From assembly GCA_016703645.1 (NCBI GenBank), contig JADJBR010000010.1, positions 248,001-312,000 on the forward strand: a stretch of 64,000 bases of DNA. Direction: 5' to 3'. This document shows, piece by piece, positions 45,441 to 54,776 of the stretch. Position 1 is the stretch's first letter, and each line of letters opens with the position of its first letter. Both the position numbers and the translations under genes were made by a program. This DNA is from Zoogloea sp. Lineage in GTDB: Bacteria; Pseudomonadota; Gammaproteobacteria; Burkholderiales; Rhodocyclaceae. The notes beneath the pieces are model-generated. The model was not told where the DNA came from. It searched no databases and saw only the letters and a list, made by a program, of their open reading frames with translations.

Positions 45441-46946
45441 TTAAGCGGAATCCGGCCCCCACCGATGCGGCAACAGCTCCCCAATTCGACTCTGGGGCTG
45501 AGTCGGCAGGCGGGTAAGGACGTCCTTCAAGTAGGCATAGGGCTCATGCCCATTCAGGCGCGCCGACTGGATCAGACTCATGATCGCCGCCGCCCGCTTG
45601 CCGGCGCGCAGCGAGCCAGCAAAGAGCCAGTTCTTGCGGCCGATGGCGATCGGCCGGATCTGGTTCTCGATCCAGTTGTTGTCGATGGGGACGTTTCCAT
45701 CGGTCAGGTAATGGATCAGCGCCGCCCAACGCTTGAGGGTGTAGTCGATGGCCTTGGCGCTGGATGAGCCGTTGGGGATCTTCCCTCGGCAGGCCAGCAG
45801 CCAGGTCTTGAAGTCGTCCAGAAGCGGCTTTGCCTGGGTCTCCCGTAGCGCCTGGCGGGCTTCGGCCTTCAGCTCCCGCGCTTCTTGCTCAATGCCGTAG
45901 AGGGCGGCGATGCGCTCCAGCGCCTCGGCGGCGATCTGGCTCTGCCCGTGTTCCTGAAGCTCGAAGAACTTGCGTCGGGCGTGGGCCATGCAGCCCGCTT
46001 CCGTCACGCCTTGCGCGATCAAGGCCTTGTAGCCCGCGTAATCGTCGCAGACGAGGGTGCCGCGCCAGTCGCCGAGGAAGTCCTGAGCGTGCTTGCCGGC
46101 GCGGCTGTCGGCAAAGTCGTAGATCACCGCCCGCATCGGATCGTGGGCACCGATGCTGTAGGACCACAGGTAGGCCCGGTGCGTCTTGCCGGCCCCCGGG
46201 TCGAGCATCGCCACCGGAGTCTCGTCGGCGTGCAGCACCGGGAAGGTGAGGAGCTCGTCCTTCAGGGCGTCGACCAGGGGCTGGAGCTGCACGCCCATCT
46301 GGCCGACCCACTGCGCGAGCGTGGACTGGGGAATAGCGAGCCCCGCCCGACCGAAGATCCCTTCTTGCCGGTAGAGTGGCAGATGATCCTGATACTTGGC
46401 CACCAGCACCTGAGCCAGCAGGCCGGTGGTGGGGATACCCTTGTCGATCACATGAGCCGGCACCGGGGCCTGCACCAGGGTTTCGCAATCCTGGCAAACC
46501 CACTTGCCGCGAATGTGGCGCTCGACGCTGAAGGTGCCCGGGGTGTAGTCGAGTTTCTCGGCGACATCCTCGCCGATGCGTTTCATCTGGCAGCCACAGG
46601 CGCAGGTGGTGGAGTCCGGCTCGTGGCGGATCTCGGTGCGCGGAAGCTCGGGTGGCAGCGGCTTACGCTTGGCCTTTCCCTTGGCCGCAGACGGTTTGCC
46701 GGAGAGTTGCTCCAGCTCCTCGGTCGTCGCCGCGAGATCCGCCTCCACTGTCTCCTCGAACAACTGGGCCTGCTCCGCCGACAGGCGCTCAGTCTTGACC
46801 CCGAAGCGCCAGCGTTTGTGGAGCGACAGCTCGTGGGTGAGCTGGTCGATCTTCGTCTGGCGCCAGATGAGCTCCCGGTCCTGCGCGATGAGTAGCTGGC
46901 GCAGGGCGTCGGCGTCGAGTGCGTGGAGATTGGCGGGGAGATACAT
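45441..46946 (-). CDS. tnpC: IS66-family transposase TnpC
   Basis: This transposase of about 501 residues has an N-terminal leucine-rich segment and a zinc finger (CACGCQMKRIGEDV and WVCQDCETL). The DDE core is Asp in VLHADETPVAML, Asp in LVCDDYAGYKAL and Glu in NNWIENQIRPIAIGRKNWLF. It catalyses movement of the element. I use the ATG at 46946 (MYLPANLHALDADAL); a GTG 30 bp upstream is the alternative. It seems intact, but the element may be immobile because tnpB is broken. Confidence 0.92.
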   Translation of the reverse strand: MYLPANLHALDADALRQLLIAQDRELIWRQTKIDQLTHELSLHKRWRFGVKTERLSAEQAQLFEETVEADLAATTEELEQLSGKPSAAKGKAKRKPLPPELPRTEIRHEPDSTTCACGCQMKRIGEDVAEKLDYTPGTFSVERHIRGKWVCQDCETLVQAPVPAHVIDKGIPTTGLLAQVLVAKYQDHLPLYRQEGIFGRAGLAIPQSTLAQWVGQMGVQLQPLVDALKDELLTFPVLHADETPVAMLDPGAGKTHRAYLWSYSIGAHDPMRAVIYDFADSRAGKHAQDFLGDWRGTLVCDDYAGYKALIAQGVTEAGCMAHARRKFFELQEHGQSQIAAEALERIAALYGIEQEARELKAEARQALRETQAKPLLDDFKTWLLACRGKIPNGSSSAKAIDYTLKRWAALIHYLTDGNVPIDNNWIENQIRPIAIGRKNWLFAGSLRAGKRAAAIMSLIQSARLNGHEPYAYLKDVLTRLPTQPQSRIGELLPHRWGPDSA

Positions 46947-47016
46947 GGGCAAATCATGCCGTTGGAACACCGCCACTGCTATCGGGACATCCCCCGATGG
47001 TGGACCTTCAAATCAT

Positions 47017-48759
47017 CCTAATTTCCTCCGTTATCCCGTCAGTCCGAGGCGCCCCTCCTGGGGTTGGGCGCCTGTCCATGGGGTTGGAGGGGGTTTGGCG
47101 TCGAAGAGGCGGGCGAGGATGTAGCGCACGAGGGCAGGCCATCGGTCTGTGTTCCTCAACTGAGGCGCAGTTGCCAGAATGCTGTCTAAACCCCTTGCGG
47201 ACATTGGCGGTCATGGCCTTGATGAGATCGCCTGAGGCATGGGTCAGGGTGACCAGCAGGCGCGCCTGCCCCGCATGGTGGGTCAGGCGTGCGATACCAG
47301 CGAGCAGCAGAGGGCGACTGGTGATGGCCTCCCGGCGGGACTTCGGATGGGCAAGCCGGACGTACCAGCTCCACCAGTTGTAGATCAGGGCCACGGCACG
47401 GGCCGAGAGATTGCAGCGCTCCAGATCCTGCGTGGTGTAGCCTCCCCAGCCCCACTGGTTCTTGAGTTCATCGAAGCCGTTCTCGCAATCGGCCCGGTCC
47501 CGGTACTGCCCCATGGCCTCCAGATCGTAGTCGGTGTTGGTCACGAGGACGGCGTACTCCCACAGCTTGACCGGCATCATGGGCTCGGCGAAGTGCAGGC
47601 CCTGCTGGCGTGGGCTCCGCTTGTTCTTGGCCTTGCCCTCGTCGATCAGACAGTCCCGCACCGCCCGGCGCAGCACGACGACGCGCCGGGCCTGACGCCA
47701 GCCGGCGAGTTTGAGCGAGGCCTCGACCGCATCAAAGCCCTGGCCGACGCTCTGCCAGTCCTGCCGTGACCACTGGCGTTCGATCAGACTCTTGACCCCG
47801 ACGCTCTGGCGCAGCTTGAAGAGGTAGGCCTGGGCCTGGGATTCCAGATCGGTCATCACCACGTCGTTGCCAAAGGCCAGGTCGCCCCGGACCAGGCGTG
47901 GTCGTTTCTCCGGGGGCAGTGCGTCGAGCAGCCTGCGCAGGTGCGGCAGGCTGTGCCGGGCGGCATGCTCCTTGCCGCTTTGTACCTGGGCATCGAGCAC
48001 CAGGCGCAGGTTGGCGATCCAGTAGGTGTGGATGGCATGGCTCGGCCGCCCCGGCTTGGTGGGGTTGTAGCTGATCTCAGCTCCGTCCTGATGGCCGTAC
48101 AGCGGCTTCACGGTCACATCGCAATCGAGGATCCAGTCGGTACTGAGCGCCTCCCGGGTGCTCTCGGCCAGCGCCTGGTCCATCCACTTCGCGCTGCGGG
48201 CCAGCTGGGCTTCACGGCGCAGACGCTCCGCCTCCGGATAGCGCGGGCTCGGTGTGGGCGCCAGATGCGCCAGGGCCCGGCGCAGGCTCTCGTCGCTGAC
48301 GATCTTCTTCATGCCCAGGATCTGCGGTGCCACCGCGTCACCGCGCAAGCCCGCCACATGAGCGTAACGCCGCTGACCGTCCAGGATGGAGAGCAGCCAG
48401 GTGCCCAGCACATCCCGGGTCGCAGGGGCATTCGGGCTGGTGTAAGCCATCGGGCAGCACGCCACCCAGCGCTCGAACAGCCCCGAGACCTCCAGAAACT
48501 CGGCAAAGAAGGCCCAGGCTGACCCAGCGCCGTCGCACTCCCGCCCTCGTCCCAGCGCACCTGAAAGCGCCCACCGGGGTGCCGATGCTCACCTCCGCCG
48601 CTACCGTGGCGAGCTCTGCCAACGCTCCATGGACCGCTTCGACCAGTGCCTTCGACTCAAATTCCGCTTCACCCATTGGGTGATCCTCCTCAGCTCAGTC
48701 AAACCCACACCAGCACTGAGTTTGACGCAGTTTCGGACGGCCCAACTAAGGAAAATAGG
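47017..48759 (-). mobile_element. IS1380-family insertion sequence inside IS66 tnpB
   Basis: The element is 1743 bp. Its ends are imperfect inverted repeats: CCTAATTTCCTCCGTTATCC on the left and, read inward from the right, CCTATTTTCCTTAGTTGGGC. The 5-bp target ATCAT is duplicated directly outside (47012-47016 and 48760-48764). Removing the element and one duplicate restores the end of tnpB as GVIRMI-stop. The transposase content fits IS1380. Confidence 0.93.
47031..48676 (-). pseudogene. IS1380-family transposase with several frameshifts
   Basis: The main open part (48465 down to about 47190) contains WILDCDVTVKPLYGHQDGAE, the second acidic region LVRGDLAFGNDVVM, and YRDRADCENGFDELKNQWGW, the YxRRADxEN-like motif of IS1380. 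The N-terminal part is spread over three frames: MGEAEFESKALVEAVHG, then GGRFQVRWDEG, then WAFFAEFLEVSGLFERW. Near the C-terminus another shift leads to SILATAPQLRNTDRWPALVR and a stop at 47031 inside the element. At least three frame changes make it inactive as read, unless they are sequencing errors. Confidence 0.85.
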
Positions 48760-49084
48760 ATCATCCGGATCACGCCGTCGCCGCCCAGTTGCTGCCAGGG
48801 TAGGCCGAGCACCAGTGCGTCGAACTGGGCCTGGGTGAGCGTCATCGAGCCGTTCCCTTCGGCCCAACGGAAGCGCCCCTGGTTGAGCCGCCGGCAGGCG
48901 AGCCAGAGCCCCAGGCCGTCGTGGATCAGCACCTTCATCCGAGTGCCGCGCCGGTTGGCGAAGAGGTAGGCGTGATGGGGCGCGCTTCGCCAAAGACCCG
49001 CACCACCTGGGCGAGGATCGTGTCCATGCCGGCACGCATGTCGAGGGGCACCACCGACAGCCATAGCGCTTCGACCCGGATCAT
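48760..49084 (-). pseudogene. tnpB: IS66 accessory protein TnpB, frameshifted and interrupted
   Basis: The start MIRVEALWLSVVPLDMRAGM overlaps the tnpA stop (ATGA). After VFGEARP the frame is lost near 48983, and the continuation HHAYLFANRRGTRMKVLIHD, typical of TnpB, is in another frame. At 48759 the IS1380-type element cuts in three codons before the natural end; the last codons (MI-stop) lie at 47008-47016. TnpB is needed for IS66 movement in several elements, so this copy is probably dead. Confidence 0.88.
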
Positions 49085-49449
49085 CCGAGCCACTCGCGCA
49101 GCCAGACGCCACAGGCAGCAGCCGACGAGGCGGGCCACTCAACCGTGACGGTCGCCGCGCCTTTGCGCAGTTCCATGCGGATGGGCGCATGGGTGCTCTG
49201 GGTAAGTTGCACCGGGACGAAGCCGCCAATGGCCTCGGACGCCGCTGGGCGTAAAGGCAGGCAGGACAACTCGGGCGGCTCGATGCCCCGCTCGCGCATC
49301 CAGCGCCGCAGTTGGTTGGCGTTGATCCCGTTGGCCAGGGCCACCCCGGCGACCGAGGCGCCTGGCTCGCCGCAGGCTTCGATCAATGATCGCTTGAACG
49401 CTTCGGAGTGGGTGCGACGGGTACGGCGGGGCTGCTGCGTGATGGTCAT
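49081..49449 (-). CDS. tnpA: IS66 accessory protein TnpA
   Basis: This protein of 122 residues has an N-terminal helix-turn-helix (RRTHSEAFKRSLIEACGEPG and GVALANGINANQLRRWMRER) and a variable C-terminal half. It matches the TnpA (IS66 Orf1) type. The ATG at 49449 is used; a GTG four codons upstream falls inside a palindrome at 49453-49481. It overlaps tnpB by four bases. Confidence 0.88.
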   Translation of the reverse strand: MTITQQPRRTRRTHSEAFKRSLIEACGEPGASVAGVALANGINANQLRRWMRERGIEPPELSCLPLRPAASEAIGGFVPVQLTQSTHAPIRMELRKGAATVTVEWPASSAAACGVWLREWLG

Positions 49450-49452
49450 GGA

Positions 49453-49481
49453 AGTGTCCACTTCTAGCGCTAGTGGACACT
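49453..49481. repeat. palindrome at the start of IS66 tnpA
   Basis: AGTGTCCACT (49453-49462) and AGTGGACACT (49472-49481) are perfect reverse complements with a 9-nt spacer. The same arms are kept in the damaged IS66 copy at about 49978-50006, where the spacer differs by one base. It may be a binding site for an element-encoded protein. Confidence 0.7.
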
Positions 49482-49540
49482 ATGTTTAGCGAGCTAAGGC
49501 GCTGAGGGAAGATGAGTTGGCCGGAGGCTTACGATCGAGC

Positions 49541-49667
49541 CCCGAATCGATGCGGCCAGCGTAACCGCCCAGCCATCCCACCGCCCTCACCCAACTTCCT
49601 TATCCATGGTTTCCACGATGGAGACCATGGACACGATGGCGATCTAAGGCGGGACGTCCGGACGACT
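49541..49667. other. unassigned spacer between IS66 and the IS66 remnant
   Basis: Apart from a short continuation of the interrupted transposase relic frame at its left edge and an inverted repeat (CCATGGT...ACCATGG, near 49603-49630), I see nothing recognisable. Confidence 0.4.
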
Positions 49668-50057
49668 GCGCAAGAACTGGCTCCTTGCCAGCTCTCGGCG
49701 CGCGTGCAACCGGGTGGCGGCGACCGTGACTCTGATCCAGTCGACGCGCCTGAATGGGCATGGGCCCTTCGCCTATCTAAACGATGTCCCCACCCGCGCT
49801 TGCCGACTCATCAGCCCCAGAGTCGAAATGGGGAGCCGTTGCCGCATCGGTGGGGGCCGGATTCCGCTTAAGGCTCGGTCAAAAGAGGGCATCGCCGGGG
49901 GCTTCGATTAATGATCGCTTGAACACTTCGGAGTGGGTGCGACGGGTACTGCGGGGCTGCTGCGAGATGGTCATGGAAGTGTCCACTTCTAGCGCGAGTG
50001 GACACTATGTTTAGCGAGCTAAGGCGCTGACGGAAGATGAGTTGGCTGGAGGCATAC
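49668..50057. mobile_element. rearranged remnant of a second IS66-family copy
   Basis: From 49668 to 49871 the plus strand encodes, in broken frames, the end of TnpC (RKNWL..., SDPVDAPEWA, PQSRNGEPLPHRWGPDSA), opposite in orientation to the intact copy. An element end (to about 49903) then joins, at a short shared GCCGGGGGCTT-like sequence, directly to a minus-strand tnpA start (49904-49970), ending in a degenerate terminal repeat at 50057. The two halves face each other and cannot be a simple deletion of one element. Confidence 0.8.
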
Positions 50058-50115
50058 AACGGAACCGCCGGGTGCATACCTTGCTGCACCAAGACATCTC
50101 GGCGCGCGCCACAAC

Positions 50116-50145
50116 AAAAAAGGCCAGCGTGCGCTGGCCTTTTTT
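50116..50145. terminator. bidirectional Rho-independent terminator after rplQ
   Basis: Six A residues, GGCCAGCG-TG-CGCTGGCC and six T residues form a strong hairpin with U-tracts on both strands. It ends the alpha operon 24 bp after the rplQ stop. On the plus strand it would stop read-through from the transposon region into the ribosomal genes as antisense RNA. Confidence 0.95.
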
Positions 50146-50168
50146 GAACCACGCTAGGCGTGGAATGC

Positions 50169-50570
50169 TCAAGCAGCAATCTGCCCGTTCTCAACCGCGC
50201 CAACGTCAACATCGGGACGATCAAGCAACTCGACAAAGGCCATAGGCGCATTGTCACCGTCACGGAAACCACACTTGAGAATACGCAGATACCCCCCATT
50301 GCGGGTGGCAAAACGAGGACCAAGCTCGTCAAAGATCTTGACCACAATCTCGCGATCGCGCAGTCGATCAAACGCCAGACGGCGGTTTGCCAAGCTCGGC
50401 TTCTTGCCGAGAGTGATCAGAGGCTCAACGACCTTGCGAAGCTCCTTAGCCTTGGGCACGGTAGTCTTGATGACTTCGTGCTTCAGGAGCGAGTTCGCCA
50501 TGTTGCGCAGCATCGCCTGACGGTGGCTGCTGGTGCGGTTGAGCTTGCGAAGACCGTTACGGTGACGCAT
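50169..50570 (-). CDS. rplQ: 50S ribosomal protein L17
   Basis: This 133-residue protein starts [20 protein letters not shown], the L17 signature, and continues with [20 protein letters not shown]. It binds 23S rRNA in the large subunit. It is the last gene of the alpha operon, 26 bp after rpoA, and is followed by a terminator. Its Ala-rich end (NGQIAA) is normal in length for the group. Confidence 0.98.
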   Translation of the reverse strand: MRHRNGLRKLNRTSSHRQAMLRNMANSLLKHEVIKTTVPKAKELRKVVEPLITLGKKPSLANRRLAFDRLRDREIVVKIFDELGPRFATRNGGYLRILKCGFRDGDNAPMAFVELLDRPDVDVGAVENGQIAA

Positions 50571-50596
50571 TTGAAATTACCTCTTCTTCGTTACGC

Positions 50597-51583
50597 TCAA
50601 CCGAGCTTTTCCAGCCCGGCCGGCGGCCAATTTTCAAGTTTCATGCCAAGCGTGAGCCCACGCGAGGCAAGTACTTCCTTAATCTCATTCAGAGACTTAC
50701 GTCCGAGATTGGGCGTCTTGAGCAACTCGGTTTCGGTACGCTGAATCAAGTCACCGATATAGTAGATATTCTCGGCTTTCAGGCAGTTCGCGGAACGAAC
50801 CGTCAGCTCGAGATCATCCACCGGGCGCAGCAGGATGGGATCAATGGCAGGGGCCTTGGGAGCCTCGACGGCAGTCGGCGTACCCTCAAGGTCCGCAAAC
50901 ACCGATAGCTGATCCATCAGCACCCGTGCGGCAAATCGAACCGCTTCCTCGGGATCGACCGCACCATTGGTCTCAATGTCCAAAACGAGCCGATCCAAAT
51001 CGGTCCGCTGCTCGACGCGAGCACTCTCAACCGCGTAACTCACGCGACGAACGGGGCTGAAAGAAGCATCAAGCACGATACGCCCGATAGCCTTCGACTC
51101 CGTAGCGGCGGGCCTCTGGTTGCCAGGCACATATCCCCGCCCCTGCTCAACCTTGATCTGAAGATCGAGCTTGCCACCCGGCGCCAGATGAGCGAGCACG
51201 TGATCAGGATTGATCACCTCGACATCGTGCGAGAGCTCAATGTCCGCAGCCGTAACAACGCCTTCTCCGGACTTAGCCAGTGAAAGGGTTGCTTCCTGAC
51301 GGCCATGCAACTTGAGAACAACGCCCTTGAGGTTGAGTAGCAGGTCGACAACATCCTCCCGCACGCCGTCCAGCGTCGAGTACTCATGCAGTACGCCTTC
51401 GATCGAAACCTCGGTCGGCGCGTAGCCCGGCAGCGAGGACAGCAGAATGCGGCGGAGCGCGTTACCAAGCGTATGACCGAAACCGCGTTCAAACGGCTCC
51501 ATCGTCACACGAGCGTGCACCGGCGAAACATTCTGCACCTCAATGATGCGCGGTTTCAGCAGAGCATTACTTTGCATCGACAA
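50597..51583 (-). CDS. rpoA: RNA polymerase subunit alpha
   Basis: This 328-residue subunit has the N-terminal assembly domain ([20 protein letters not shown]) and a flexible linker near residues 235-250. The C-terminal domain has helix-hairpin-helix residues ([20 protein letters not shown] and [18 protein letters not shown]). It dimerises to seed polymerase assembly and contacts activators. Its position between rpsD and rplQ is standard. Confidence 0.99.
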   Translation of the reverse strand: MSMQSNALLKPRIIEVQNVSPVHARVTMEPFERGFGHTLGNALRRILLSSLPGYAPTEVSIEGVLHEYSTLDGVREDVVDLLLNLKGVVLKLHGRQEATLSLAKSGEGVVTAADIELSHDVEVINPDHVLAHLAPGGKLDLQIKVEQGRGYVPGNQRPAATESKAIGRIVLDASFSPVRRVSYAVESARVEQRTDLDRLVLDIETNGAVDPEEAVRFAARVLMDQLSVFADLEGTPTAVEAPKAPAIDPILLRPVDDLELTVRSANCLKAENIYYIGDLIQRTETELLKTPNLGRKSLNEIKEVLASRGLTLGMKLENWPPAGLEKLG

Positions 51584-51619
51584 TCCTTCTGTTGAGTCGC
51601 GCCGCCGGCGCGACCACCA

Positions 51620-52249
51620 TTAACGCGAATACAGTTCGACCACCAGACCTTCGTTCAGGGTCGCCGGCAACTCAGCACGTTGGGGGTAAGCCTTGAAGAC
51701 GCCCTTGCCAGCCTTGTGATCCACGGCCAGCCACTCGGGAAAGCCACGGGCCTCAGCAGCCTCGAGAGCAGCCTTGACACGCAACTGAGTGCGAGCAGTA
51801 TCGGTCAGTTGGATTTCATCGCCAGGACGAACGGTGTACGACGGGATATTGACCCGCTTGCCATTGACAAGAACACCATTGTGACGAACCACTTGGCGCG
51901 CCTCAGCACGGGAAGCACCAAAACCCATGCGATAGGCTACAGCATCAAGACGTCCTTCCAGCAGCTGCAGAAGGTTCTCACCCGTCTGCCCCTTGCGACG
52001 GTCTGCCTCAGCATACGTCTTACGGAATTGCCGTTCAAGAACACCGTAGAGCCTACGGATCTTCTGCTTTTCGCGTAGCTGGACGCCATACCCGGACAAA
52101 CGCTGACCAGACTTCTGGCCGTGCTGACCAGGAGCATAAGCGCGGCGTTCAATCGCACACTTGTCGGTAAAACACTTTTCGCCCTTCAGGAAGAGCTTCT
52201 CACCCTCGCGGCGGCACTGACGGCACTTGGGGTCAAGATTACGAGCCAC
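51620..52249 (-). CDS. rpsD: 30S ribosomal protein S4
   Basis: This 209-residue protein contains an S4 RNA-binding domain ([20 protein letters not shown] and [20 protein letters not shown]). The N-terminus has a four-cysteine-like pattern, [18 protein letters not shown], that is often lost elsewhere. S4 is a primary 16S binder and in E. coli represses the alpha operon. It is 36 bp upstream of rpoA. Confidence 0.98.
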   Translation of the reverse strand: MARNLDPKCRQCRREGEKLFLKGEKCFTDKCAIERRAYAPGQHGQKSGQRLSGYGVQLREKQKIRRLYGVLERQFRKTYAEADRRKGQTGENLLQLLEGRLDAVAYRMGFGASRAEARQVVRHNGVLVNGKRVNIPSYTVRPGDEIQLTDTARTQLRVKAALEAAEARGFPEWLAVDHKAGKGVFKAYPQRAELPATLNEGLVVELYSR

Positions 52250-52263
52250 TGTTCAACTCCTTG

Positions 52264-52653
52264 TCAGATACGACGCTTCTTCGGCGGACGGCAGCCGTTA
52301 TGCGGGATCGGCGTGATATCGGTGATCGTGGTGATCTTGATACCCAGCGCATTGAGCGCCCGAACGCTGGACTCGCGGCCCGGGCCGGGGCCCTTCACTC
52401 GCACTTCCAGGTTCTTGATACCGCACTCGATGGCAACCTTTCCGGCCGCCTCAGCAGCCACCTGGGCAGCAAACGGGGTACTCTTGCGCGAGCCCTTGAA
52501 GCCCGCACCACCAGAGGTAGCCCACGACAGCGCGTTGCCCTGGCGATCGGTGATCGTGATGATCGTGTTATTGAAAGAAGCGTGAACGTGGGCAATGCCC
52601 TCGGCCACGTTCTTCTTGATCTTCTTGCGAACCTTCGCAGCAGTCTTTGCCAT
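52264..52653 (-). CDS. rpsK: 30S ribosomal protein S11
   Basis: This 129-residue S11 shows [40 protein letters not shown] and the C-terminal [18 protein letters not shown]. It lies on the 30S platform near the E site. The short basic N-terminus ([19 protein letters not shown]) is typical of proteobacteria. It sits 13 bp after rpsM and 14 bp before rpsD. Confidence 0.98.
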   Translation of the reverse strand: MAKTAAKVRKKIKKNVAEGIAHVHASFNNTIITITDRQGNALSWATSGGAGFKGSRKSTPFAAQVAAEAAGKVAIECGIKNLEVRVKGPGPGRESSVRALNALGIKITTITDITPIPHNGCRPPKKRRI

Positions 52654-52666
52654 GTCTTATCCCTGA

Positions 52667-53029
52667 TTACTTCTTGCCGGCGATCGCCTTGCGCGGACCC
52701 TTGCGGGTGCGAGCGTTGGTACGTGTCCGCTGGCCACGAAGGGGCAGACCACGACGATGGCGCACCCCGCGATAACACCCCAGATCCATGAGGCGTTTGA
52801 TACTCATCGTCACTTCACGGCGCAGATCACCTTCAACGGTGAACTTCGCGACTTCGTCGCGGAGCCGCTCCATATCGGACTCAGTAAGGTCTTTAATCTT
52901 CACGGAGCGGACCACACTGGCCGCATCACAGATCTGCTGCGCGCGAGTGCGCCCGATCCCGAAAATCGCGGTCAAAGCGATTTCCACGTGCTTATGGTTG
53001 GGAATGTTTACCCCTGCAATGCGGGCCAT
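52667..53029 (-). CDS. rpsM: 30S ribosomal protein S13
   Basis: This 120-residue S13 starts [20 protein letters not shown] and ends with the basic tail [20 protein letters not shown]. It bridges the 30S head to the 50S subunit. It is the first gene of the alpha operon and follows a sigma70 promoter (53058-53086) with a leader of only about 20 nt. Confidence 0.98.
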   Translation of the reverse strand: MARIAGVNIPNHKHVEIALTAIFGIGRTRAQQICDAASVVRSVKIKDLTESDMERLRDEVAKFTVEGDLRREVTMSIKRLMDLGCYRGVRHRRGLPLRGQRTRTNARTRKGPRKAIAGKK

Positions 53030-53057
53030 GCGTTCACCCCAAAATGCTAAACATTAA

Positions 53058-53086
53058 ATTATAAAGAATGCGGGTGACCGCATCAA
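53058..53086 (-). promoter_or_regulatory. sigma70 promoter of the alpha operon
   Basis: The minus strand reads TTGATG-N17-TATAAT, with a perfect -10 and ideal spacing. The -35 overlaps the stop codon of rpmJ. The predicted start is near 53051, about 22 bp before rpsM. This allows the alpha operon to be expressed independently of the spc operon. Confidence 0.8.
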
Positions 53087-53196
53087 CCCTGGCGCTGCTT
53101 ATGACGCGGATCCGTACAGATCACACGCACGACACCTTTGCGACGGACAATCTTGCAATTTCTGCAAAGACGCTTGACCGATGCTTGAACTCTCAT
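53083..53196 (-). CDS. rpmJ: 50S ribosomal protein L36
   Basis: This 37-residue protein reads [20 protein letters not shown] then [17 protein letters not shown]. The zinc-ribbon ligands (Cys11, Cys14, Cys27, His32) are all present, so it is the zinc-binding form. It is a 23S rRNA binder. It lies between infA (22 bp upstream) and the alpha operon promoter. Confidence 0.97.
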   Translation of the reverse strand: MRVQASVKRLCRNCKIVRRKGVVRVICTDPRHKQRQG

Positions 53197-53218
53197 TTCT
53201 AGCTCCTGAATACTTCTG

Positions 53219-53437
53219 TTATTTCGCTCGGAAAACAATCCGGGCCCTGCTCAAATCGTATGGGGTCAACTGCACCGTTACCTTGTCACCTGGGAGGATC
53301 CGGATGTAGTGCATCCGCATCTTTCCAGAAATGTGACCGAGTACAACATGGCCATTCTCGAGCTTGACCCTGAAGGTTGCATTGGGAAGATTCTCTAGAA
53401 CCTCCCCTTGCATCTCGATGTAATCTTCCTTCGACAT
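53219..53437 (-). CDS. infA: translation initiation factor IF-1
   Basis: This 72-residue protein is a single S1-type OB fold, [20 protein letters not shown] to [20 protein letters not shown]. It binds the 30S A site during initiation. Placement between secY (4 bp upstream) and rpmJ is common in betaproteobacteria. Confidence 0.97.
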   Translation of the reverse strand: MSKEDYIEMQGEVLENLPNATFRVKLENGHVVLGHISGKMRMHYIRILPGDKVTVQLTPYDLSRARIVFRAK

Positions 53438-53441
53438 AAAC

Positions 53442-54767
53442 CTACTTGAGCGGAACCCGCGAGCCCTTGAAGTTAGCCTTCTTCAAAAGACTTTCATACT
53501 GGTGGGACATGATGTACGCCTGAACTTGGGACATGAAATCCATCGTCACCACCACGATGATCAACAATGACGTCCCGCCGAAATAGAACGGAACATTCCA
53601 CTTCAGGATCAGAAACTCCGGCAACAAGCAGACCAGCGTGATGTACACGGCGCCCGCCAAAGTAAGGCGCATCAAGATCTTGTCGATGTAGCGTGCGGTC
53701 TGATCACCAGGACGAATCCCGGGCACGAATGCGCCGCTCTTCTTCAGATTGTCAGCGGTCTCCTTCGAATTGAAGACCAGAGCAGTGTAGAAGAAGCAAA
53801 AGAAAACGATTGCAGCTGCGTAAAGAATCACGTAAATGGGCTGCCCGGGCGCCAAGGTAGAGCCAAGATCCTTCAACCACCTCAGACTTTCCGACGACCC
53901 AAACCACTGAGCGAGAGTCGCAGGAAAGAGAATGATGCTGGAAGCGAAGATCGGCGGAATAACCCCAGCCATATTCAGCTTCAACGGCAAATGCGAACTC
54001 TGCCCACCGTAGATCTTGTTACCAACCTGCCTCTTGGCGTAATTGACAAGTATCTTTCTCTGGCCGCGCTCCACGAACACCACTACCGCGGTCACAACAA
54101 CAACCAGAATACAGATCACCAAGGCGGTGAATGGATGCATTGCACCCGTCCTAACAAGCTCGAACAACCCGCCCAGCGAGCTCGGCAGACCCGCTGCAAT
54201 ACCCGCAAAGATGATGATCGAAATCCCGTTGCCCAAACCGCGTTCCGTGATCTGCTCACCCAGCCACATCAGGAACATCGTTCCGGTAACCAGCGTAGAC
54301 ACGGTCACAAAGCGGAACATCACACCAGGCTCAATCACCAGCCCCTGCTGCGACTCAAGAGCGACTGCAATCCCCAAACCCTGGAACAGCGCAAGCGCCA
54401 GTGTTCCGTAACGAGTAAATTGAGTGATCTTTCGCCGCCCAGCCTCGCCCTCTTTCTTCAAAGCTTCCAACTGCGGTGAGGCTACAGTAAGGAGCTGCAT
54501 GATGATAGACGCCGAAATGTACGGCATTATCCCCAATGCGAAGATCGTGAAGCGAGAGAGCGCCCCGCCAGAGAACAGGTTGAAGACTCCAAGAATCCCC
54601 CCCTTCTGACTCTTGAAAAGATCAGCAAGGGCAACCGGATCAATACCAGGCACCGGGATATGCGCGCCGATCCGATAGACGATCAGCGCACCAAGCAGGA
54701 ACATCAAACGCCGCTTGAGATCCCCAAACTTTCCCGGCGCGGCAAGCGCGGAGTGTTGATTCGCCAC
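53442..54767 (-). CDS. secY: Sec translocon channel protein SecY
   Basis: This 441-residue protein has ten membrane segments. The plug and pore region is [20 protein letters not shown], and the cytoplasmic loop includes [20 protein letters not shown]. It forms the SecYEG protein-conducting channel. It is the last large gene of the spc operon, 9 bp after rplO. Confidence 0.98.
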   Translation of the reverse strand: MANQHSALAAPGKFGDLKRRLMFLLGALIVYRIGAHIPVPGIDPVALADLFKSQKGGILGVFNLFSGGALSRFTIFALGIMPYISASIIMQLLTVASPQLEALKKEGEAGRRKITQFTRYGTLALALFQGLGIAVALESQQGLVIEPGVMFRFVTVSTLVTGTMFLMWLGEQITERGLGNGISIIIFAGIAAGLPSSLGGLFELVRTGAMHPFTALVICILVVVVTAVVVFVERGQRKILVNYAKRQVGNKIYGGQSSHLPLKLNMAGVIPPIFASSIILFPATLAQWFGSSESLRWLKDLGSTLAPGQPIYVILYAAAIVFFCFFYTALVFNSKETADNLKKSGAFVPGIRPGDQTARYIDKILMRLTLAGAVYITLVCLLPEFLILKWNVPFYFGGTSLLIIVVVTMDFMSQVQAYIMSHQYESLLKKANFKGSRVPLK

Positions 54768-54776
54768 GCTTGACCT

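Larger units (their letters stand above)
45408..49532 (-). mobile_element. IS66-family insertion sequence, itself interrupted
   Basis: The ends are GTAAGCCCCCGG (45408) and its inverted counterpart CCGGAGGCTTAC (ending 49532). An 8-bp direct repeat GATCGAGC flanks the element exactly (45400-45407 and 49533-49540), the duplication size expected for IS66. Gene order tnpA-tnpB-tnpC on the minus strand is standard. Removing the nested IS1380-type element and its duplicated target leaves about 2.38 kb, a normal IS66 size. Confidence 0.95.
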
